A DNA stretch of 64,000 nucleotides from Planotetraspora kaengkrachanensis (lineage in GTDB: Bacteria; Actinomycetota; Actinomycetes; Streptosporangiales; Streptosporangiaceae), in the NCBI RefSeq assembly GCF_016862895.1, contig NZ_BONV01000009.1, positions 124,001 to 188,000 on the forward strand, given 5' to 3'. Positions 41,419-51,016 of the stretch are shown here, in pieces (position 1 is the stretch's first letter; the number at the start of each line of letters is the position of its first letter). A model generated the notes under the pieces. That model was not told the DNA's origin and ran no database searches. It saw only the letters and a program-made list of their open reading frames with translations. Both the position numbers and the translations under genes were made by a program.

Positions 41419-41865
41419 ATGAGACGCAAGATCGTCACCGGCCTGACCACGCTGGCAGCTTCCGTCCTCCTGCTCGCGATCCCGACGCCCGCGCACGCGG
41501 TGATAGGCGGCGACGTGATCCGTCACGACAGCATCCAGAATCTGATCATCGCCAAGGGCCTGTCCTTCTCCCCCAACGGCCAGGGTGGCAACTGCGACGT
41601 CTGGAACAAGAACGGCGGATCCACCTACACCTACCTGGACACGAACAACAACTGCTCGACGGCCAGCATGAACGGCAAGACCTACAGCTGGACGGTCTGG
41701 AACGACACCGACGTCTTCACCATGCAGTTCGAGGCCTACTGGGTGAGCATGCACGGCACCTGGAGACGCGTCGGCGCCAACGTTTACACCAGAATCCACG
41801 ACAACGAGAACGCGGTCTGCGAGCTCGAGTCAGATGGCGTCAACTGCTACGTGAGCTACGGCTGA
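41419..41865 (+). CDS. Small secreted protein with four cysteines
   Basis: A 148-residue exported protein. Residues 1-30 are a Sec signal peptide (MRRK, hydrophobic core, cleavage after AHA). The ~118-residue mature form is rich in Asn, Thr, Trp and Tyr, with four Cys (GGNCDVW, NNNCSTAS, NAVCELES, GVNCYVS) that could form two disulfides. AAGGAG before the ATG. It resembles no family I can name. Its place next to the exporter operon may be chance; Sec export does not need that exporter. Confidence 0.85.
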   Translation: MRRKIVTGLTTLAASVLLLAIPTPAHAVIGGDVIRHDSIQNLIIAKGLSFSPNGQGGNCDVWNKNGGSTYTYLDTNNNCSTASMNGKTYSWTVWNDTDVFTMQFEAYWVSMHGTWRRVGANVYTRIHDNENAVCELESDGVNCYVSYG

Positions 41866-42269
41866 CCGTAGGGCGACCCGGTTCAGACCGCCCTCCCGCG
41901 GATCCGGTGACCCGCCCGCGCGGGGACGGCCTGGCCTGTACAAGCGTTTCGCTCGAACACTTACCTTTCCGGTAACCGGCCACCGGAATCGACACGAGTG
42001 ATCCGCCCGAACATTTTCTGGTTCACCAACGCGCCGGAAAAGAAAACACCGCTACCGGTTCGGCTGCGCCACAGTGCGTCATTCTCGATCTTGACGGACA
42101 GGCCCGGAACGGGCGGCGTGTTCTCCATCAAAGGTTTATCAAGAGGCTATTTCTGCCTCTCGGGCCGAACAGTTCCATTACTCACCAGATAGTGATTATC
42201 TGGATACACCGTGTTACCGTTCGATGGTCATTCAGCGCCTCGATACGCGACCTTGGGTGCCACGTTGCC
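41866..42269. other. Intergenic region with two dyads, no gene recognised
   Basis: A 404-base gap. At 41967-41988 a hairpin TTCCGGT-N8-ACCGGAA may end the secreted-protein transcript. Lower-GC sequence follows, then the dyad at 42185-42203. Short forward frames here have poor codon bias. Confidence 0.45.
42185..42203. promoter_or_regulatory. Dyad upstream of the pentapeptide protein gene
   Basis: CCAGATA-GTGAT-TATCTGG, perfect 7-bp arms, 67 bases before the ATG at 42270. An operator is likely; the binding protein is unknown. Confidence 0.5.
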
Positions 42270-43874
42270 ATGACATCCCGGCTGAAGCTCGCTCTGCTCG
42301 ACGCCGCCTGGACGACGTGCGGCCTCTCGCCCGACTGCCTGGGCGCGGCCTGGGAGCCGTACGACCGATGCCTCGCGCATCTGGACCCGGTGGAGCTGGA
42401 GAGTGTGCTGCGGGGGTTGCTCCCCGGCCAGGGCATCGATCTGCGCGGCACCACTCTGGAAGAGGACCTGCTCACGCACGTCCTCGAGCGCGTCGAGCGC
42501 CGCCTGGGCAGAGCGCGGTTCGACCACGCGGTCTTCACAGGGCCGGCGCGCTTCCGCGAGGTCGCCTTCGCCGGCGACGCGACCTTCGACCACGCCCGCT
42601 TCGATCACCTCGCCTCGTTCTTCGGGACGAGCTTCTCCGGAAACGTGTCTTTCGGCGAAGCCCGGTTTCACCGCGAGTTCTCCCTGCACGGCGCCCAGGT
42701 ACGCGGTCATGGCCGCTTCGACCGCATTCTCGTCGCCGGCGACGCCCTCTTCGGCGAGGCCCGGTTCGACGAGGACACCTCGTTCCGCGGCGCGGAGTTT
42801 CGTGGATTCGCCGCGTTCGACGGAACGGCGTTCGCCGGGGATGCCGCCTTCCGTGGTGCCCGTTTCCGCCGGGCCGTCTCCTTTCGCGCCGCGGTCGTCG
42901 GGAGGATCGCCGGGTTCGACGGCCTGCGCTTCCACGGCCCGGCCTATCTCGGTCCGATGGTTGTCGGGCGGCGACTGTCGCTCTCGGACGTACGCGCCTG
43001 CGGGCCGCTTCATCTCGACACCGGCGGTTGCCGGGTGACCCTGCGCGCCGCGGTCGTCACCGGCCCGTTCACCGCGCGCCTGTCAGCCGCGGAGATCGAC
43101 CTGCGGGGCGCGACGCTCACGGGGACGTCGGACATCACCCGGAAGTCGGGACGGTTGCGTGTGACGTCACTCGACAACCTCGACGCCACCACACTCACGC
43201 TCAGCGGTGCCGATCTCCGTACATGCGGCCTCGGCGGGCTCCGCCGACCCGAGGGGCTGCGTCTGTCGGAATGCCTGTTCGACACGACCCCGGCCGGTGT
43301 GAGCTGGTGCCTCGGCTGGCCGCCCGTCCGGTGGTGGGGACGCCGAGTCGTCCTCGCCGACGAACGCCTTTGGCGGGGCTGGCCGCTGAGCGATCCGGAG
43401 GGGCGCGATGCCGCCGCCGAGCGCGTAAGAGCGAAGCGGCCGGGTTCGGCGCGGGCAGACGCATGGCGCGCCTCCGCGACGAGCCAGGGGAATGAGAGCC
43501 ATGGTGGCCGGCGCAGTGCGCAGTCGCTCGACGCCGACTGGCTCGGATCTCTGTACGAGCGGCTGCGGCCGGGCGTGCGCGACGCGAAGACCTCGACGGA
43601 CTTCGCGTTCGGGGCGATGGAGATGCGGCGGCTGAGCAGCCGGCGTGTCCGGGCCAGGGTGCTGCTGTCGCTGTACTGGCTGGCCTCCGGATACGGCCTG
43701 CGCGTCGGGCGCGCACTCGGCTGGCTCACGCTGGTGGCGGCACTGGCCGCGGGAACCGTGTGGTGGGCAGCGGGCACGCGTCCGACAAGGCATCGGATCA
43801 GCCAACACCCTCACATCGCTGTCGTACGTTCCAAGGCGGTCGTCTCCCCGGATCCAAGAGCACTGCACAAATAG
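42270..43874 (+). CDS. Pentapeptide-repeat membrane protein, apparently short at the C-terminus
   Basis: A 534-residue protein. Residues ~75-260 hold F-type pentapeptide-like repeats (units such as ARFDHAVFTG, ATFDHARFDH, TSFRGAEFRG), which fold as a right-handed square helix. Further beta-helical sequence runs to ~350. Then come a charged linker, FAFGAMEMRRLSS, and one transmembrane helix (ALGWLTLVAALAAGTVWWAAG). Relatives I recall continue with a second helix and a conserved tail ending near VRGRVKR; here translation stops ~35 residues after the first helix, so the gene may be frameshifted or truncated. The ATG at 42270 lacks a good ribosome site; a GTG at 42192 is in frame. Confidence 0.8.
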   Translation: MTSRLKLALLDAAWTTCGLSPDCLGAAWEPYDRCLAHLDPVELESVLRGLLPGQGIDLRGTTLEEDLLTHVLERVERRLGRARFDHAVFTGPARFREVAFAGDATFDHARFDHLASFFGTSFSGNVSFGEARFHREFSLHGAQVRGHGRFDRILVAGDALFGEARFDEDTSFRGAEFRGFAAFDGTAFAGDAAFRGARFRRAVSFRAAVVGRIAGFDGLRFHGPAYLGPMVVGRRLSLSDVRACGPLHLDTGGCRVTLRAAVVTGPFTARLSAAEIDLRGATLTGTSDITRKSGRLRVTSLDNLDATTLTLSGADLRTCGLGGLRRPEGLRLSECLFDTTPAGVSWCLGWPPVRWWGRRVVLADERLWRGWPLSDPEGRDAAAERVRAKRPGSARADAWRASATSQGNESHGGRRSAQSLDADWLGSLYERLRPGVRDAKTSTDFAFGAMEMRRLSSRRVRARVLLSLYWLASGYGLRVGRALGWLTLVAALAAGTVWWAAGTRPTRHRISQHPHIAVVRSKAVVSPDPRALHK

Positions 43875-43903
43875 GACGGCCATGCCGACGCCGCGAGCAA
43901 CGA

Positions 43904-45868
43904 TCACATGCCGTCGATCGGAATCGTCACGAACAGTGACGTGCCTTTCCCCGCGGGACTCTCGATGTGGATCTTGCCGCCGATGGCCTCGACCCGGTCC
44001 ATCAGACCGACCAGTCCCGATCCATGCCGGGGGTCGGCTCCCCCGACCCCGTCGTCGCGAACGGCGAGCCGCAGCACCGCGTTCTTCACGTTGTCGTCCA
44101 CATTGAGGTCGACGTGCACCACGGAGGCGTGCCCGTGTTTGGCCGCGTTGGTCAGCGCCTCCGACACCACGTAGTACGCGGTCACCTCGAAGCGTTCCGC
44201 CAGGCGCCGGCCGACGTTCACATTAAGCTCGACCGGGACGGCGGAACGGCGTGCGAGTGCCTTGAGCGCGAGCCCGAGGCCACCCTTCGACAGGATCCCC
44301 GGATGGAGACCACGCGAGATCTCCTGCAACTCCTCGACGGCGGCGGCCAGACCCCAGGCCGTATGGGACAACTGTTGTTTGAGCGCGTCCTGTTCGGCCG
44401 TGACCGCTGCCTCCGCCGTCCGCAGTTCGAGCGCGAGCGAGACGAGGCGCTGCTGCGTACCGTCATGCAGATCGCGCTCGATGCGGCGGCGGGACTCATC
44501 GGCGGCCGCGACGACCCGGGCACGGGAGGCGGCGAGTTCGGCGCGGCTCTCGGTGTTGGCGATCGCGGTGGCGGCGAGCTCGGTGAATTCGAGCATGCGC
44601 TCCTCGGTGTCTTCGGGCAGCGACTCCGGCGCGGTCGTGCAAGCGAGCAGCACCCCCCAAAGGCGGCCCTCGACCATGATGGGGCTGCCGACCGACATGG
44701 TGATCCCCCGCTCTCTCGCCCAAGCGGAGATCGCGCCGGTCGCACACGTGTTGGTCGTCCCACGCGCCGGCCGCCCGGTCCGCGACACCAGCGCTGAGAC
44801 GCTCTCATCCTCGATCGGCCAGCTCGAGCCCAGCGGCAACATGAACTGCGGGGCGACCGGCTTGCTCCACGCGCCGACGACCGTCATCGTCCCGTCAGGC
44901 TCATATCGCTGTATGGCCGCGCAATCCGCAGTCAGGATGTGGCCGATCTCGGCGGCGACCGCGCCGAACACCACGGCCGGCGAGACTGAGCGGGCGACGA
45001 CCGTGGCGACCCGCCGCAACGCGGCCTGTTCCTCCGCGATGCGACGGAGCTCGTCGCGGCTGTCCTCCAGGGAGCCCGCCATGGTGTTGAACGCCTGCTC
45101 GAGTGCGCCGATCTCGCCTGGCGAGGTCGCGGGCATCCGGACGCTCAGGTCCCCCGTAGCGAGGTCGGCGGCCATGAGGGACGCGCGGCGGACCGGCCGG
45201 ACGATCGACCGGATCATGTAGCCGTTGAAGGTGAGGACGAGGAGGATCGACGCCGCGACACCGGTCGCCGCCGCGATGGTCGCCCGGCGACCGGCTGCGG
45301 CGGCGCTGTCCTGGTTCTCCGCGAGAAGCTGCCGATTGAAGGCCACGAACCGGTCGAACTGCCGCCGAATCACGTCGAGGCGGCGTCGCCCGTCTTCGGT
45401 CACCGCGGCAGTGCGCACGGATGCGGGGTCTCGTCGCGCCGCCTCCACCGTCGGTATCGAATAGTCGCGAATGTAGGCCTCGATGGCGCGCGTGATCTGG
45501 CGCGCCCGTTCTCCCTGACCAGGGTGGCGGGCCGCTGAGAGCCGCTGAAGGGCGGCGGTCTGCTTGGGGATCACGGCCCGAGCGTGGTTCCACGGCTGGA
45601 GAAAGCGCTCCTCGCCCGTGAGGACGAACCCGCGCTGACCGGTTTCAAGGTCGACGACGAGCCTTTCGACGTAGTTCGCGCTTACCAGCATCTCCCTGGA
45701 CTGTCTCCGGAGATCCACCGCCTCGCGCAGACCCGCGAGCGCCAGAACGAGGACCGCGAAGGCGCCGCTGATGAGGATCAAGAGCAGCGCACTCGCGACG
45801 ACGGTGCGTCCGGTCAGTCCGCCTCGCCAGTCAGCCCATCGCGTACCTCGCCAAACGCGTGCCCCCAT
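43904..45868 (-). CDS. Sensor histidine kinase with CHASE3, HAMP and GAF domains
   Basis: A 654-residue kinase. Two helices (~residues 22-48 and ~195-215) flank a CHASE3-like sensor (VVDLETGQRGFVLTGEERFL). HAMP follows (RPVRRASLMAADLATGDLSVRM), then a GAF domain (~290-430), HisKA_3 with His near residue 468 (RRRIERDLHDGTQQRLVSLAL) and HATPase (YYVVSEALTNAAKHG, GSGLVGLMDRVEAIGG). The ATG at 45868 has AGAGGA seven bases upstream. No response regulator adjoins it. Confidence 0.93.
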   Translation of the reverse strand: MGARVWRGTRWADWRGGLTGRTVVASALLLILISGAFAVLVLALAGLREAVDLRRQSREMLVSANYVERLVVDLETGQRGFVLTGEERFLQPWNHARAVIPKQTAALQRLSAARHPGQGERARQITRAIEAYIRDYSIPTVEAARRDPASVRTAAVTEDGRRRLDVIRRQFDRFVAFNRQLLAENQDSAAAAGRRATIAAATGVAASILLVLTFNGYMIRSIVRPVRRASLMAADLATGDLSVRMPATSPGEIGALEQAFNTMAGSLEDSRDELRRIAEEQAALRRVATVVARSVSPAVVFGAVAAEIGHILTADCAAIQRYEPDGTMTVVGAWSKPVAPQFMLPLGSSWPIEDESVSALVSRTGRPARGTTNTCATGAISAWARERGITMSVGSPIMVEGRLWGVLLACTTAPESLPEDTEERMLEFTELAATAIANTESRAELAASRARVVAAADESRRRIERDLHDGTQQRLVSLALELRTAEAAVTAEQDALKQQLSHTAWGLAAAVEELQEISRGLHPGILSKGGLGLALKALARRSAVPVELNVNVGRRLAERFEVTAYYVVSEALTNAAKHGHASVVHVDLNVDDNVKNAVLRLAVRDDGVGGADPRHGSGLVGLMDRVEAIGGKIHIESPAGKGTSLFVTIPIDGM

Positions 45869-45995
45869 GGCGCATCCTCTTGACAAAGACTGTCACCTGT
45901 GCTCAGCCTACGCCGCCGGAAACGGTGAACCGAGCCCGGCCGGAACCGTTCCTGCTGGCAGGGAGCGTTCAAGGGGGCGCTGGCATGGAGTCGAA

Positions 45996-47009
45996 ATGGG
46001 GGCTGACGGCGAAGACGACGACCGCACCTCCGACGATCGTGGAGGTATGGAGAGCGACTGCCGCACTGACCGACTGCCAGGGGAATCGCGGAGGGACGCC
46101 CCGGCCACCGTGCGGACGACGGCCGCGGATCCCAGGAACCCCCTGGGTCCCGTGGACATGGCGCGGGCCGTCCAGACGCGGCTCGCCCAGATCAACGACA
46201 CCAGGAATCCCGGCGCGCGGGTCCCCGTGCCCGCAGGCCACGGTGAGATCGCGCTGCTCGCCCAGACCATCAACGCCACATTGACGCACCTGGATCACGC
46301 CGACGATCAGGCCACCGCGGTGCTCGACCGGCTCGGCCGGTTCGCCGCCGACGCCTCGCATGAGTTGCGCACCCCGGTCGCCGCGCTGCGCGTGGAGCTG
46401 GAGGAGTCCCGGCTGCACCCCGAGCTGATGGACCCGTCCGAACTGCTCGACCGCGCGCTGAAAGGCGTCGAGCGGCTGCAAACGATCATTTCGGACCTGC
46501 TCCTGCTGGCCCGGCCCGACCTCGTCGCGCTCCCCATGCCCCAGCACGTCGACCTGACGGAACTGATCCTCGACGAGATGTCCCGGCACCCGCGGCACCA
46601 GAAGATCCAGCTGTCCGTCGAGACCGACGAGGGAATCATGGTCAATGCCGACCACCTCCAGATCCGCGGGATGCTGGCCATCCTTCTGGACAACGCCTGC
46701 CGTCACGCCGAGGGCACGGTGCTGGTCCGCATCCGCCTCCAGGGTGGAGTGGCCGAACTGTCCGTCTCCGAGGACGGCCAAGGCGGCGCGGAAGCCGACC
46801 GGCAGCGGAACTTCGAGCCGTTTTCCCGGCTTGACGGCACTCGCTGCCACAGCCATGACGGCAGCGGGCTGAGCCTGGCCATCGCACGGGAGATCGCCCA
46901 TGGCTGTCAGGGATCCCTGTGGGTCGACGAGGCGCCGGAGCGGGAGGCGCGGTTCGTCGCCCGGATCCCGGTGACCCGGGCAGTCCCCGCACCGGCACTG
47001 GGACTGTGA
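45996..47009 (+). CDS. Histidine kinase lacking its membrane sensor (HAMP-HisKA-HATPase)
   Basis: A 337-residue protein. After a ~45-residue disordered, acidic start comes the second half of a HAMP-like linker (VPVPAGHGEIALLAQTINATLTHL), HisKA with His122 (LGRFAADASHELRTPVAALRVEL) and HATPase (LQIRGMLAILLDNACRHAEGTVLV, GSGLSLAIAREIAHG). The transmembrane sensor that normally precedes HAMP is absent, and no response regulator is adjacent. GGAG lies five bases before the ATG at 45996. Either a 5'-truncated relic or a soluble kinase; the catalytic core looks intact, though the first glycine box (EDGQGGAE) is slightly altered from DxGxG. Confidence 0.75.
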   Translation: MGADGEDDDRTSDDRGGMESDCRTDRLPGESRRDAPATVRTTAADPRNPLGPVDMARAVQTRLAQINDTRNPGARVPVPAGHGEIALLAQTINATLTHLDHADDQATAVLDRLGRFAADASHELRTPVAALRVELEESRLHPELMDPSELLDRALKGVERLQTIISDLLLLARPDLVALPMPQHVDLTELILDEMSRHPRHQKIQLSVETDEGIMVNADHLQIRGMLAILLDNACRHAEGTVLVRIRLQGGVAELSVSEDGQGGAEADRQRNFEPFSRLDGTRCHSHDGSGLSLAIAREIAHGCQGSLWVDEAPEREARFVARIPVTRAVPAPALGL

Positions 47010-47174
47010 GTCCTCGCCGTCTGCCGGCTTCTCAGCAGGACCGCCGGCATGGGGACGATGGGCTCCTCGGCCCGGCCGACCAGGTGACATGGGCCCCACA
47101 TGAGGACACGTGCAGGACACGGGCAGGACACGGGCCCCACGATGACGCGCAGCCCGACGAGTAGCGTGGTCCCC

Positions 47175-48929
47175 ATGCGGATCGAGGACTATGCCCTCAT
47201 CGGCGACACGCAGTCAGCCGCCCTCGTCGGCCGTGACGGATCGATCGACTGGCTCTGCCTCCCCCGGTTCGACTCCCCCTCATGTTTCGCGAAGCTCCTC
47301 GGCGACGAATCCAACGGCTTCTGGCGGTTGGCCCCCACCGGGCACCAGATGGCCACGCGCCGCGCGTACTCCAATGACACGCTGATCCTCGAAACCGTAT
47401 GGGAGACCTCCACGGGAACCGTCAAGGTCATCGACTTCATGCCGCCGCGGCACGCCAACCCCGCGCTGGTCCGGATCGTGGAGGGCGTGTCCGGGACGGT
47501 GGACATGACCGCGGAGATCAGCATCCGGTTCGACTACGGCAGGATCGTCCCCTGGGCCCGCCGTTTCGACGGACGCCTCCACGCCATCGGCGGACCCGAC
47601 TCGGTCTGGATCGACGCGCCCCTCCGCTTGGAGGGCAGCGGCGACCGGCACACCGGCACCTTCACGATCGCCTCAGGGCAACGCCGGTCGTTCGTTTTCA
47701 CGTGGCACCCTTCGCACCAGCCGCAGCCCTACGGCATCGATGCCGGCGAGCAACTCGCCAAGACCAGCCTGTTCTGGGAGGAGTGGGTCTCCCGCTGCTG
47801 GCTCCCGAGTCCCTGCCGCGCCGCCGTAGTCCGCTCCCTCATCACGCTCAAGGCGCTCACCTACAGCCCGACCGGCGGCATCGTGGCGGCTCCCACCACG
47901 TCGCTGCCCGAACATCTCGGCGGGGCGCGTAACTGGGACTACAGATATTGCTGGCTGCGCGACGCCGCGATGACACTCGACGCCCTGACCGAATCCGGAT
48001 ACATCACCGAGGCGGGCGCCTGGCTCGACTGGCTGCTCCGCGCCATCGCGGGCCGCCCGGAGGACCTCCAGATCATGTACGGCGTGGCAGGCGAACGGCG
48101 CCTGCCGGAGCAGGCGCTCGACTGGCTTGCCGGCTACGAGGGCTCCCGCCCGGTGCGGATCGGCAACGGCGCGGCCGGTCAGCTTCAGCTCGACGTCTAC
48201 GGCGAGGTGCTCAACTGCTTCTACCGGGCCCGCAAGCTGGGGATGCCGCCCTACGACTACGCCTGGTCCACCGTCTGCAGGCTGATGGACTTCCTCGAGC
48301 GCAGCTGGGACCAGCCTGACGAGGGGTTGTGGGAGGTCCGCGGCCCGCGACGGCATTTCGTCCATTCCAAGGTCATGGCGTGGGTGGCGGCCGACCGGCA
48401 GGTACGGGCGATCGAAGAGCTCGGCCACACCGGTCCCCTCGACCGCTGGCGGGCCATGCGTGACCGGATCCACGCCGAGGTCTGCGGCAAGGGCTTCGAC
48501 CCCGATCGCGGCACGTTCACCCAGTCGTACGGCTCCCGCGAACTCGACGCCGCGCTGCTCCTCATCCCGATCGTCGGCTTCCTGCCCCCTGAGGACCCCC
48601 GGGTCATCGGCACGATCGACGCGATCGAACGCGAGCTGATGCCCGACGGCTTCGTGCTGCGCTATCCGATGTCCGAGATCAACGACGTCGACGGGCTTCC
48701 CGGAGCCGAGGGCGCCTTCCTCGCCTGCAGCTTCTGGCTGGCCGAGGCGCTCGTCCTGATCGGCCGCAAGAGCGAGGCGATGGACCTGTTCGAACGGCTG
48801 CTGGCCCTCACCAACGACGTGGGCCTGCTCGCCGAGGAGTACGACCCCGTCCGGGCGCGCCAAATGGGCAACTTCCCTCAGGCGTTCACCCACATCCACC
48901 TGATCCGTACGGCCCAGGCGCTCAGCTAG
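47175..48929 (+). CDS. GH15 glucoamylase/trehalase-like enzyme
   Basis: A 584-residue cytoplasmic GH15 enzyme: MRIEDYALIGDTQSAALVGRDGSIDWLCLPRFDSPSCFA is the beta-sandwich start seen in actinobacterial trehalases; the (alpha/alpha)6 barrel has ARNWDYRYCWLRDA, QLDVYGEVLNCFY (likely general acid Glu) and EGAFLACSFWLAEAL (likely base region). Mycobacterial relatives hydrolyse trehalose. The ATG at 47175 lies seven bases after TAGCGT (47162-47167), suggesting a leaderless message. Trehalose or a malto-oligosaccharide is the expected substrate. Confidence 0.93.
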   Translation: MRIEDYALIGDTQSAALVGRDGSIDWLCLPRFDSPSCFAKLLGDESNGFWRLAPTGHQMATRRAYSNDTLILETVWETSTGTVKVIDFMPPRHANPALVRIVEGVSGTVDMTAEISIRFDYGRIVPWARRFDGRLHAIGGPDSVWIDAPLRLEGSGDRHTGTFTIASGQRRSFVFTWHPSHQPQPYGIDAGEQLAKTSLFWEEWVSRCWLPSPCRAAVVRSLITLKALTYSPTGGIVAAPTTSLPEHLGGARNWDYRYCWLRDAAMTLDALTESGYITEAGAWLDWLLRAIAGRPEDLQIMYGVAGERRLPEQALDWLAGYEGSRPVRIGNGAAGQLQLDVYGEVLNCFYRARKLGMPPYDYAWSTVCRLMDFLERSWDQPDEGLWEVRGPRRHFVHSKVMAWVAADRQVRAIEELGHTGPLDRWRAMRDRIHAEVCGKGFDPDRGTFTQSYGSRELDAALLLIPIVGFLPPEDPRVIGTIDAIERELMPDGFVLRYPMSEINDVDGLPGAEGAFLACSFWLAEALVLIGRKSEAMDLFERLLALTNDVGLLAEEYDPVRARQMGNFPQAFTHIHLIRTAQALS

Positions 48930-49073
48930 GCCGCTGGAACCACGGAGGTAACGCGATCCACATGCGCCTCGGCACCACCGTGTTCACCGTCGCGTTGGCA
49001 GTCCGCCGCACGCTCAACTGGGCCGCCTGCCGAGCGCCTGCCTTCCAGGAGCTTGGGATCGCGCCGACGAAGG

Positions 49074-50783
49074 TCAGCGTGACAGCCGCAAGCGGATACC
49101 GCCGCTGAGAGCCGAATCGTGCAGCTCGATCAGCGCCGGGCGGAAGTTGCCGGGAACCTCGAAGATCAGCGTGCCGGTGAACGATTCGCCGGGGTCGAGC
49201 TTCCTTGCACCCGTTTCTGCTCCCACCTTGTCCAGGAGCCTTCGCGCGGAGTACTCGTCCTGCGCCGCGTTGAGGACCTTCTGCTCCGACGCCCCGAACG
49301 TCCGGCTCTGCTCTCCGGCGTTGGTGACCTTCACATTGATCCGGCAGGTGCGTTCGGTCGTCACGCGACCGGCCCGCGTGCAGTCGGCCGCGCTCACGGT
49401 GAATCGGAACTGCCCGTCGACGCCCGGGCCGGCGGAAGCGGCACCTGGGTCGTCCTTGCGGACCACCGCCGACACGACGGCGGTGACCACGAGGACGAGG
49501 ACGAGCCACAGCAGGCAGCCCCGGCACCCTCGCCGTTTGGGCCTGGCCGCTGGGGGCCGGGGTGCCGGCTGCGGGACGACAGGCGGCGTCCAGCCGGGCG
49601 GTGGACCGGCCGAGGGAGCCGGTACCGGTCCCCCTGCGCCTCCGTGTCCCCACACGCCAGGCGGACCGCTACGGGGCCGGCCATGGTCGTGGGCCGGCAT
49701 GGCGCCCGGGTAGCCCTGCGAGGGCGCGCCGCTCCGAGGTCCCCACGCGGGCGGGTCGCCGTGAGGTGCGCGCCCAGGCAGGTCGCCGTGAGGTGCCCGC
49801 CCAGGCATGCCTCCCTGATGGATGAGCGGAGCCATCACCACCGAGTCCCACGCCTGAGTGAGATGCCGGGTGGCGGCGAGCTGAACCGGCTGGTCGCCCG
49901 GCGCGTCCGGGGATCCGACGAGTTCGAGCAGGAGTCGGCGCGCCGACGGGCGTCGCCCTGGATCCGGGTTCAGCGCCTCGGCCACGAGACGGTCAAGCGG
50001 GGCCACCAGACCGGAGAGGTCTGGCTGGGCGTGCCGCATTCTGGCGGCCATGACCATCGCGTCCCCTTCGCCGAAGGGATGGCGGCCGAGGGCCGCGTAC
50101 GCGATCATGCAACCCCACGCGAACACGTCTGCCGCGGGGCTGACGTGGTCGTCGAAGAGTTCCGGCGCCATCCATCCGGCACTGCCGACCACCAAGCCGG
50201 CCTGAGTGTGGCCGGAGCCCGCCTCAGCCGAGCGGGCGATGCCGAAGTCGATCACACGGGGCCCGCCCATCGAGAGCAGGACGTTGGATGGTTTCAGGTC
50301 GCGATGGATCAGCCCTGCGGCGTGGATCGCGGTGAGCGCCGCAGCCACCCCGACCGCTGTGGCGTGCAGGACGGAAGCCTGAAGTGGCCCGCGCTCGCTC
50401 ACATAGGCATCAAGCGCCACACCCTCGATGAACTCCGTGACCATGTACAGCATCCCGGCGTCCTCACCATGATCGAGAACACCGGCCGTGCAGAACGAGG
50501 CGACCTTCTTCGCGCTGTCGACCTCGGAGAGGAACCGTGCGCGGTATGCCGGATCCACGGCCAGGTCCGCGCGGATGACCTTCACCGCGACGGGTTGGCC
50601 GCCGGGCGCCTGCCCCAAATACACGACGCCCATGCCGCCGGAGCCGAGCCGACCGAGCAACCGGTAGTCGCCGATGGCCGCGGGATCTCGGGGCGTCAGG
50701 GGACCTTCAGCGACCTGCCGACCCTGGCCCTGGGCCCACTGACCCAAGGCCAGCGTTTCATCCCGCTGGTCGTCCCGATTCAA
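49074..50783 (-). CDS. Membrane Ser/Thr protein kinase with extracellular DUF4352-like domain
   Basis: A 569-residue PknB-type kinase. Kinase domain ~40-300: GSGGMG loop, Lys68 (AVKV), HRDLKPSN (160-167, Asp162), DFG (179-181), APE. A Pro/Gly-rich linker (~320-410) contains two tandem PGRAPHGD units encoded by a 27-bp repeat at 49755-49808. One transmembrane helix (CLLWLVLVLVVTAVVSAVV) precedes a ~115-residue beta domain like DUF4352. TTG at 50783 is preferred, with GAAGG seven bases upstream; no ATG or GTG lies between it and the conserved kinase start. The likely ligand is outside the cell. Confidence 0.9.
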   Translation of the reverse strand: MNRDDQRDETLALGQWAQGQGRQVAEGPLTPRDPAAIGDYRLLGRLGSGGMGVVYLGQAPGGQPVAVKVIRADLAVDPAYRARFLSEVDSAKKVASFCTAGVLDHGEDAGMLYMVTEFIEGVALDAYVSERGPLQASVLHATAVGVAAALTAIHAAGLIHRDLKPSNVLLSMGGPRVIDFGIARSAEAGSGHTQAGLVVGSAGWMAPELFDDHVSPAADVFAWGCMIAYAALGRHPFGEGDAMVMAARMRHAQPDLSGLVAPLDRLVAEALNPDPGRRPSARRLLLELVGSPDAPGDQPVQLAATRHLTQAWDSVVMAPLIHQGGMPGRAPHGDLPGRAPHGDPPAWGPRSGAPSQGYPGAMPAHDHGRPRSGPPGVWGHGGAGGPVPAPSAGPPPGWTPPVVPQPAPRPPAARPKRRGCRGCLLWLVLVLVVTAVVSAVVRKDDPGAASAGPGVDGQFRFTVSAADCTRAGRVTTERTCRINVKVTNAGEQSRTFGASEQKVLNAAQDEYSARRLLDKVGAETGARKLDPGESFTGTLIFEVPGNFRPALIELHDSALSGGIRLRLSR

Positions 50784-51016
50784 CCCTGAGCCTTCGCATT
50801 GCAACTGGTTTGTCCGCACCCTAGCGTGTCCATCGCGTACGCGGATCCGACCGAGCCGCCTCGCAAGACCGTCGGTTCGGCGCCTCACACTGCCGGCTTG
50901 GGAACTGACACCACGCGCCCGAGCTGCGGAAACGGTGAGCAGCGCATGCGGCTCGGCTCGCCGCGAGTCCCGGCGAGCAACAGAAGACAGATCGGTATGC
51001 CCAATAGACTGCCGCA

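Noticed and set aside
41998-42192. Forward 64-codon frame before the pentapeptide gene
   Set aside because: No ribosome site and non-coding-like composition.
49755-49808. Tandem 27-bp repeat as a mobile or CRISPR-like feature
   Set aside because: Only two units, in frame inside the Pro-rich linker of the kinase gene.
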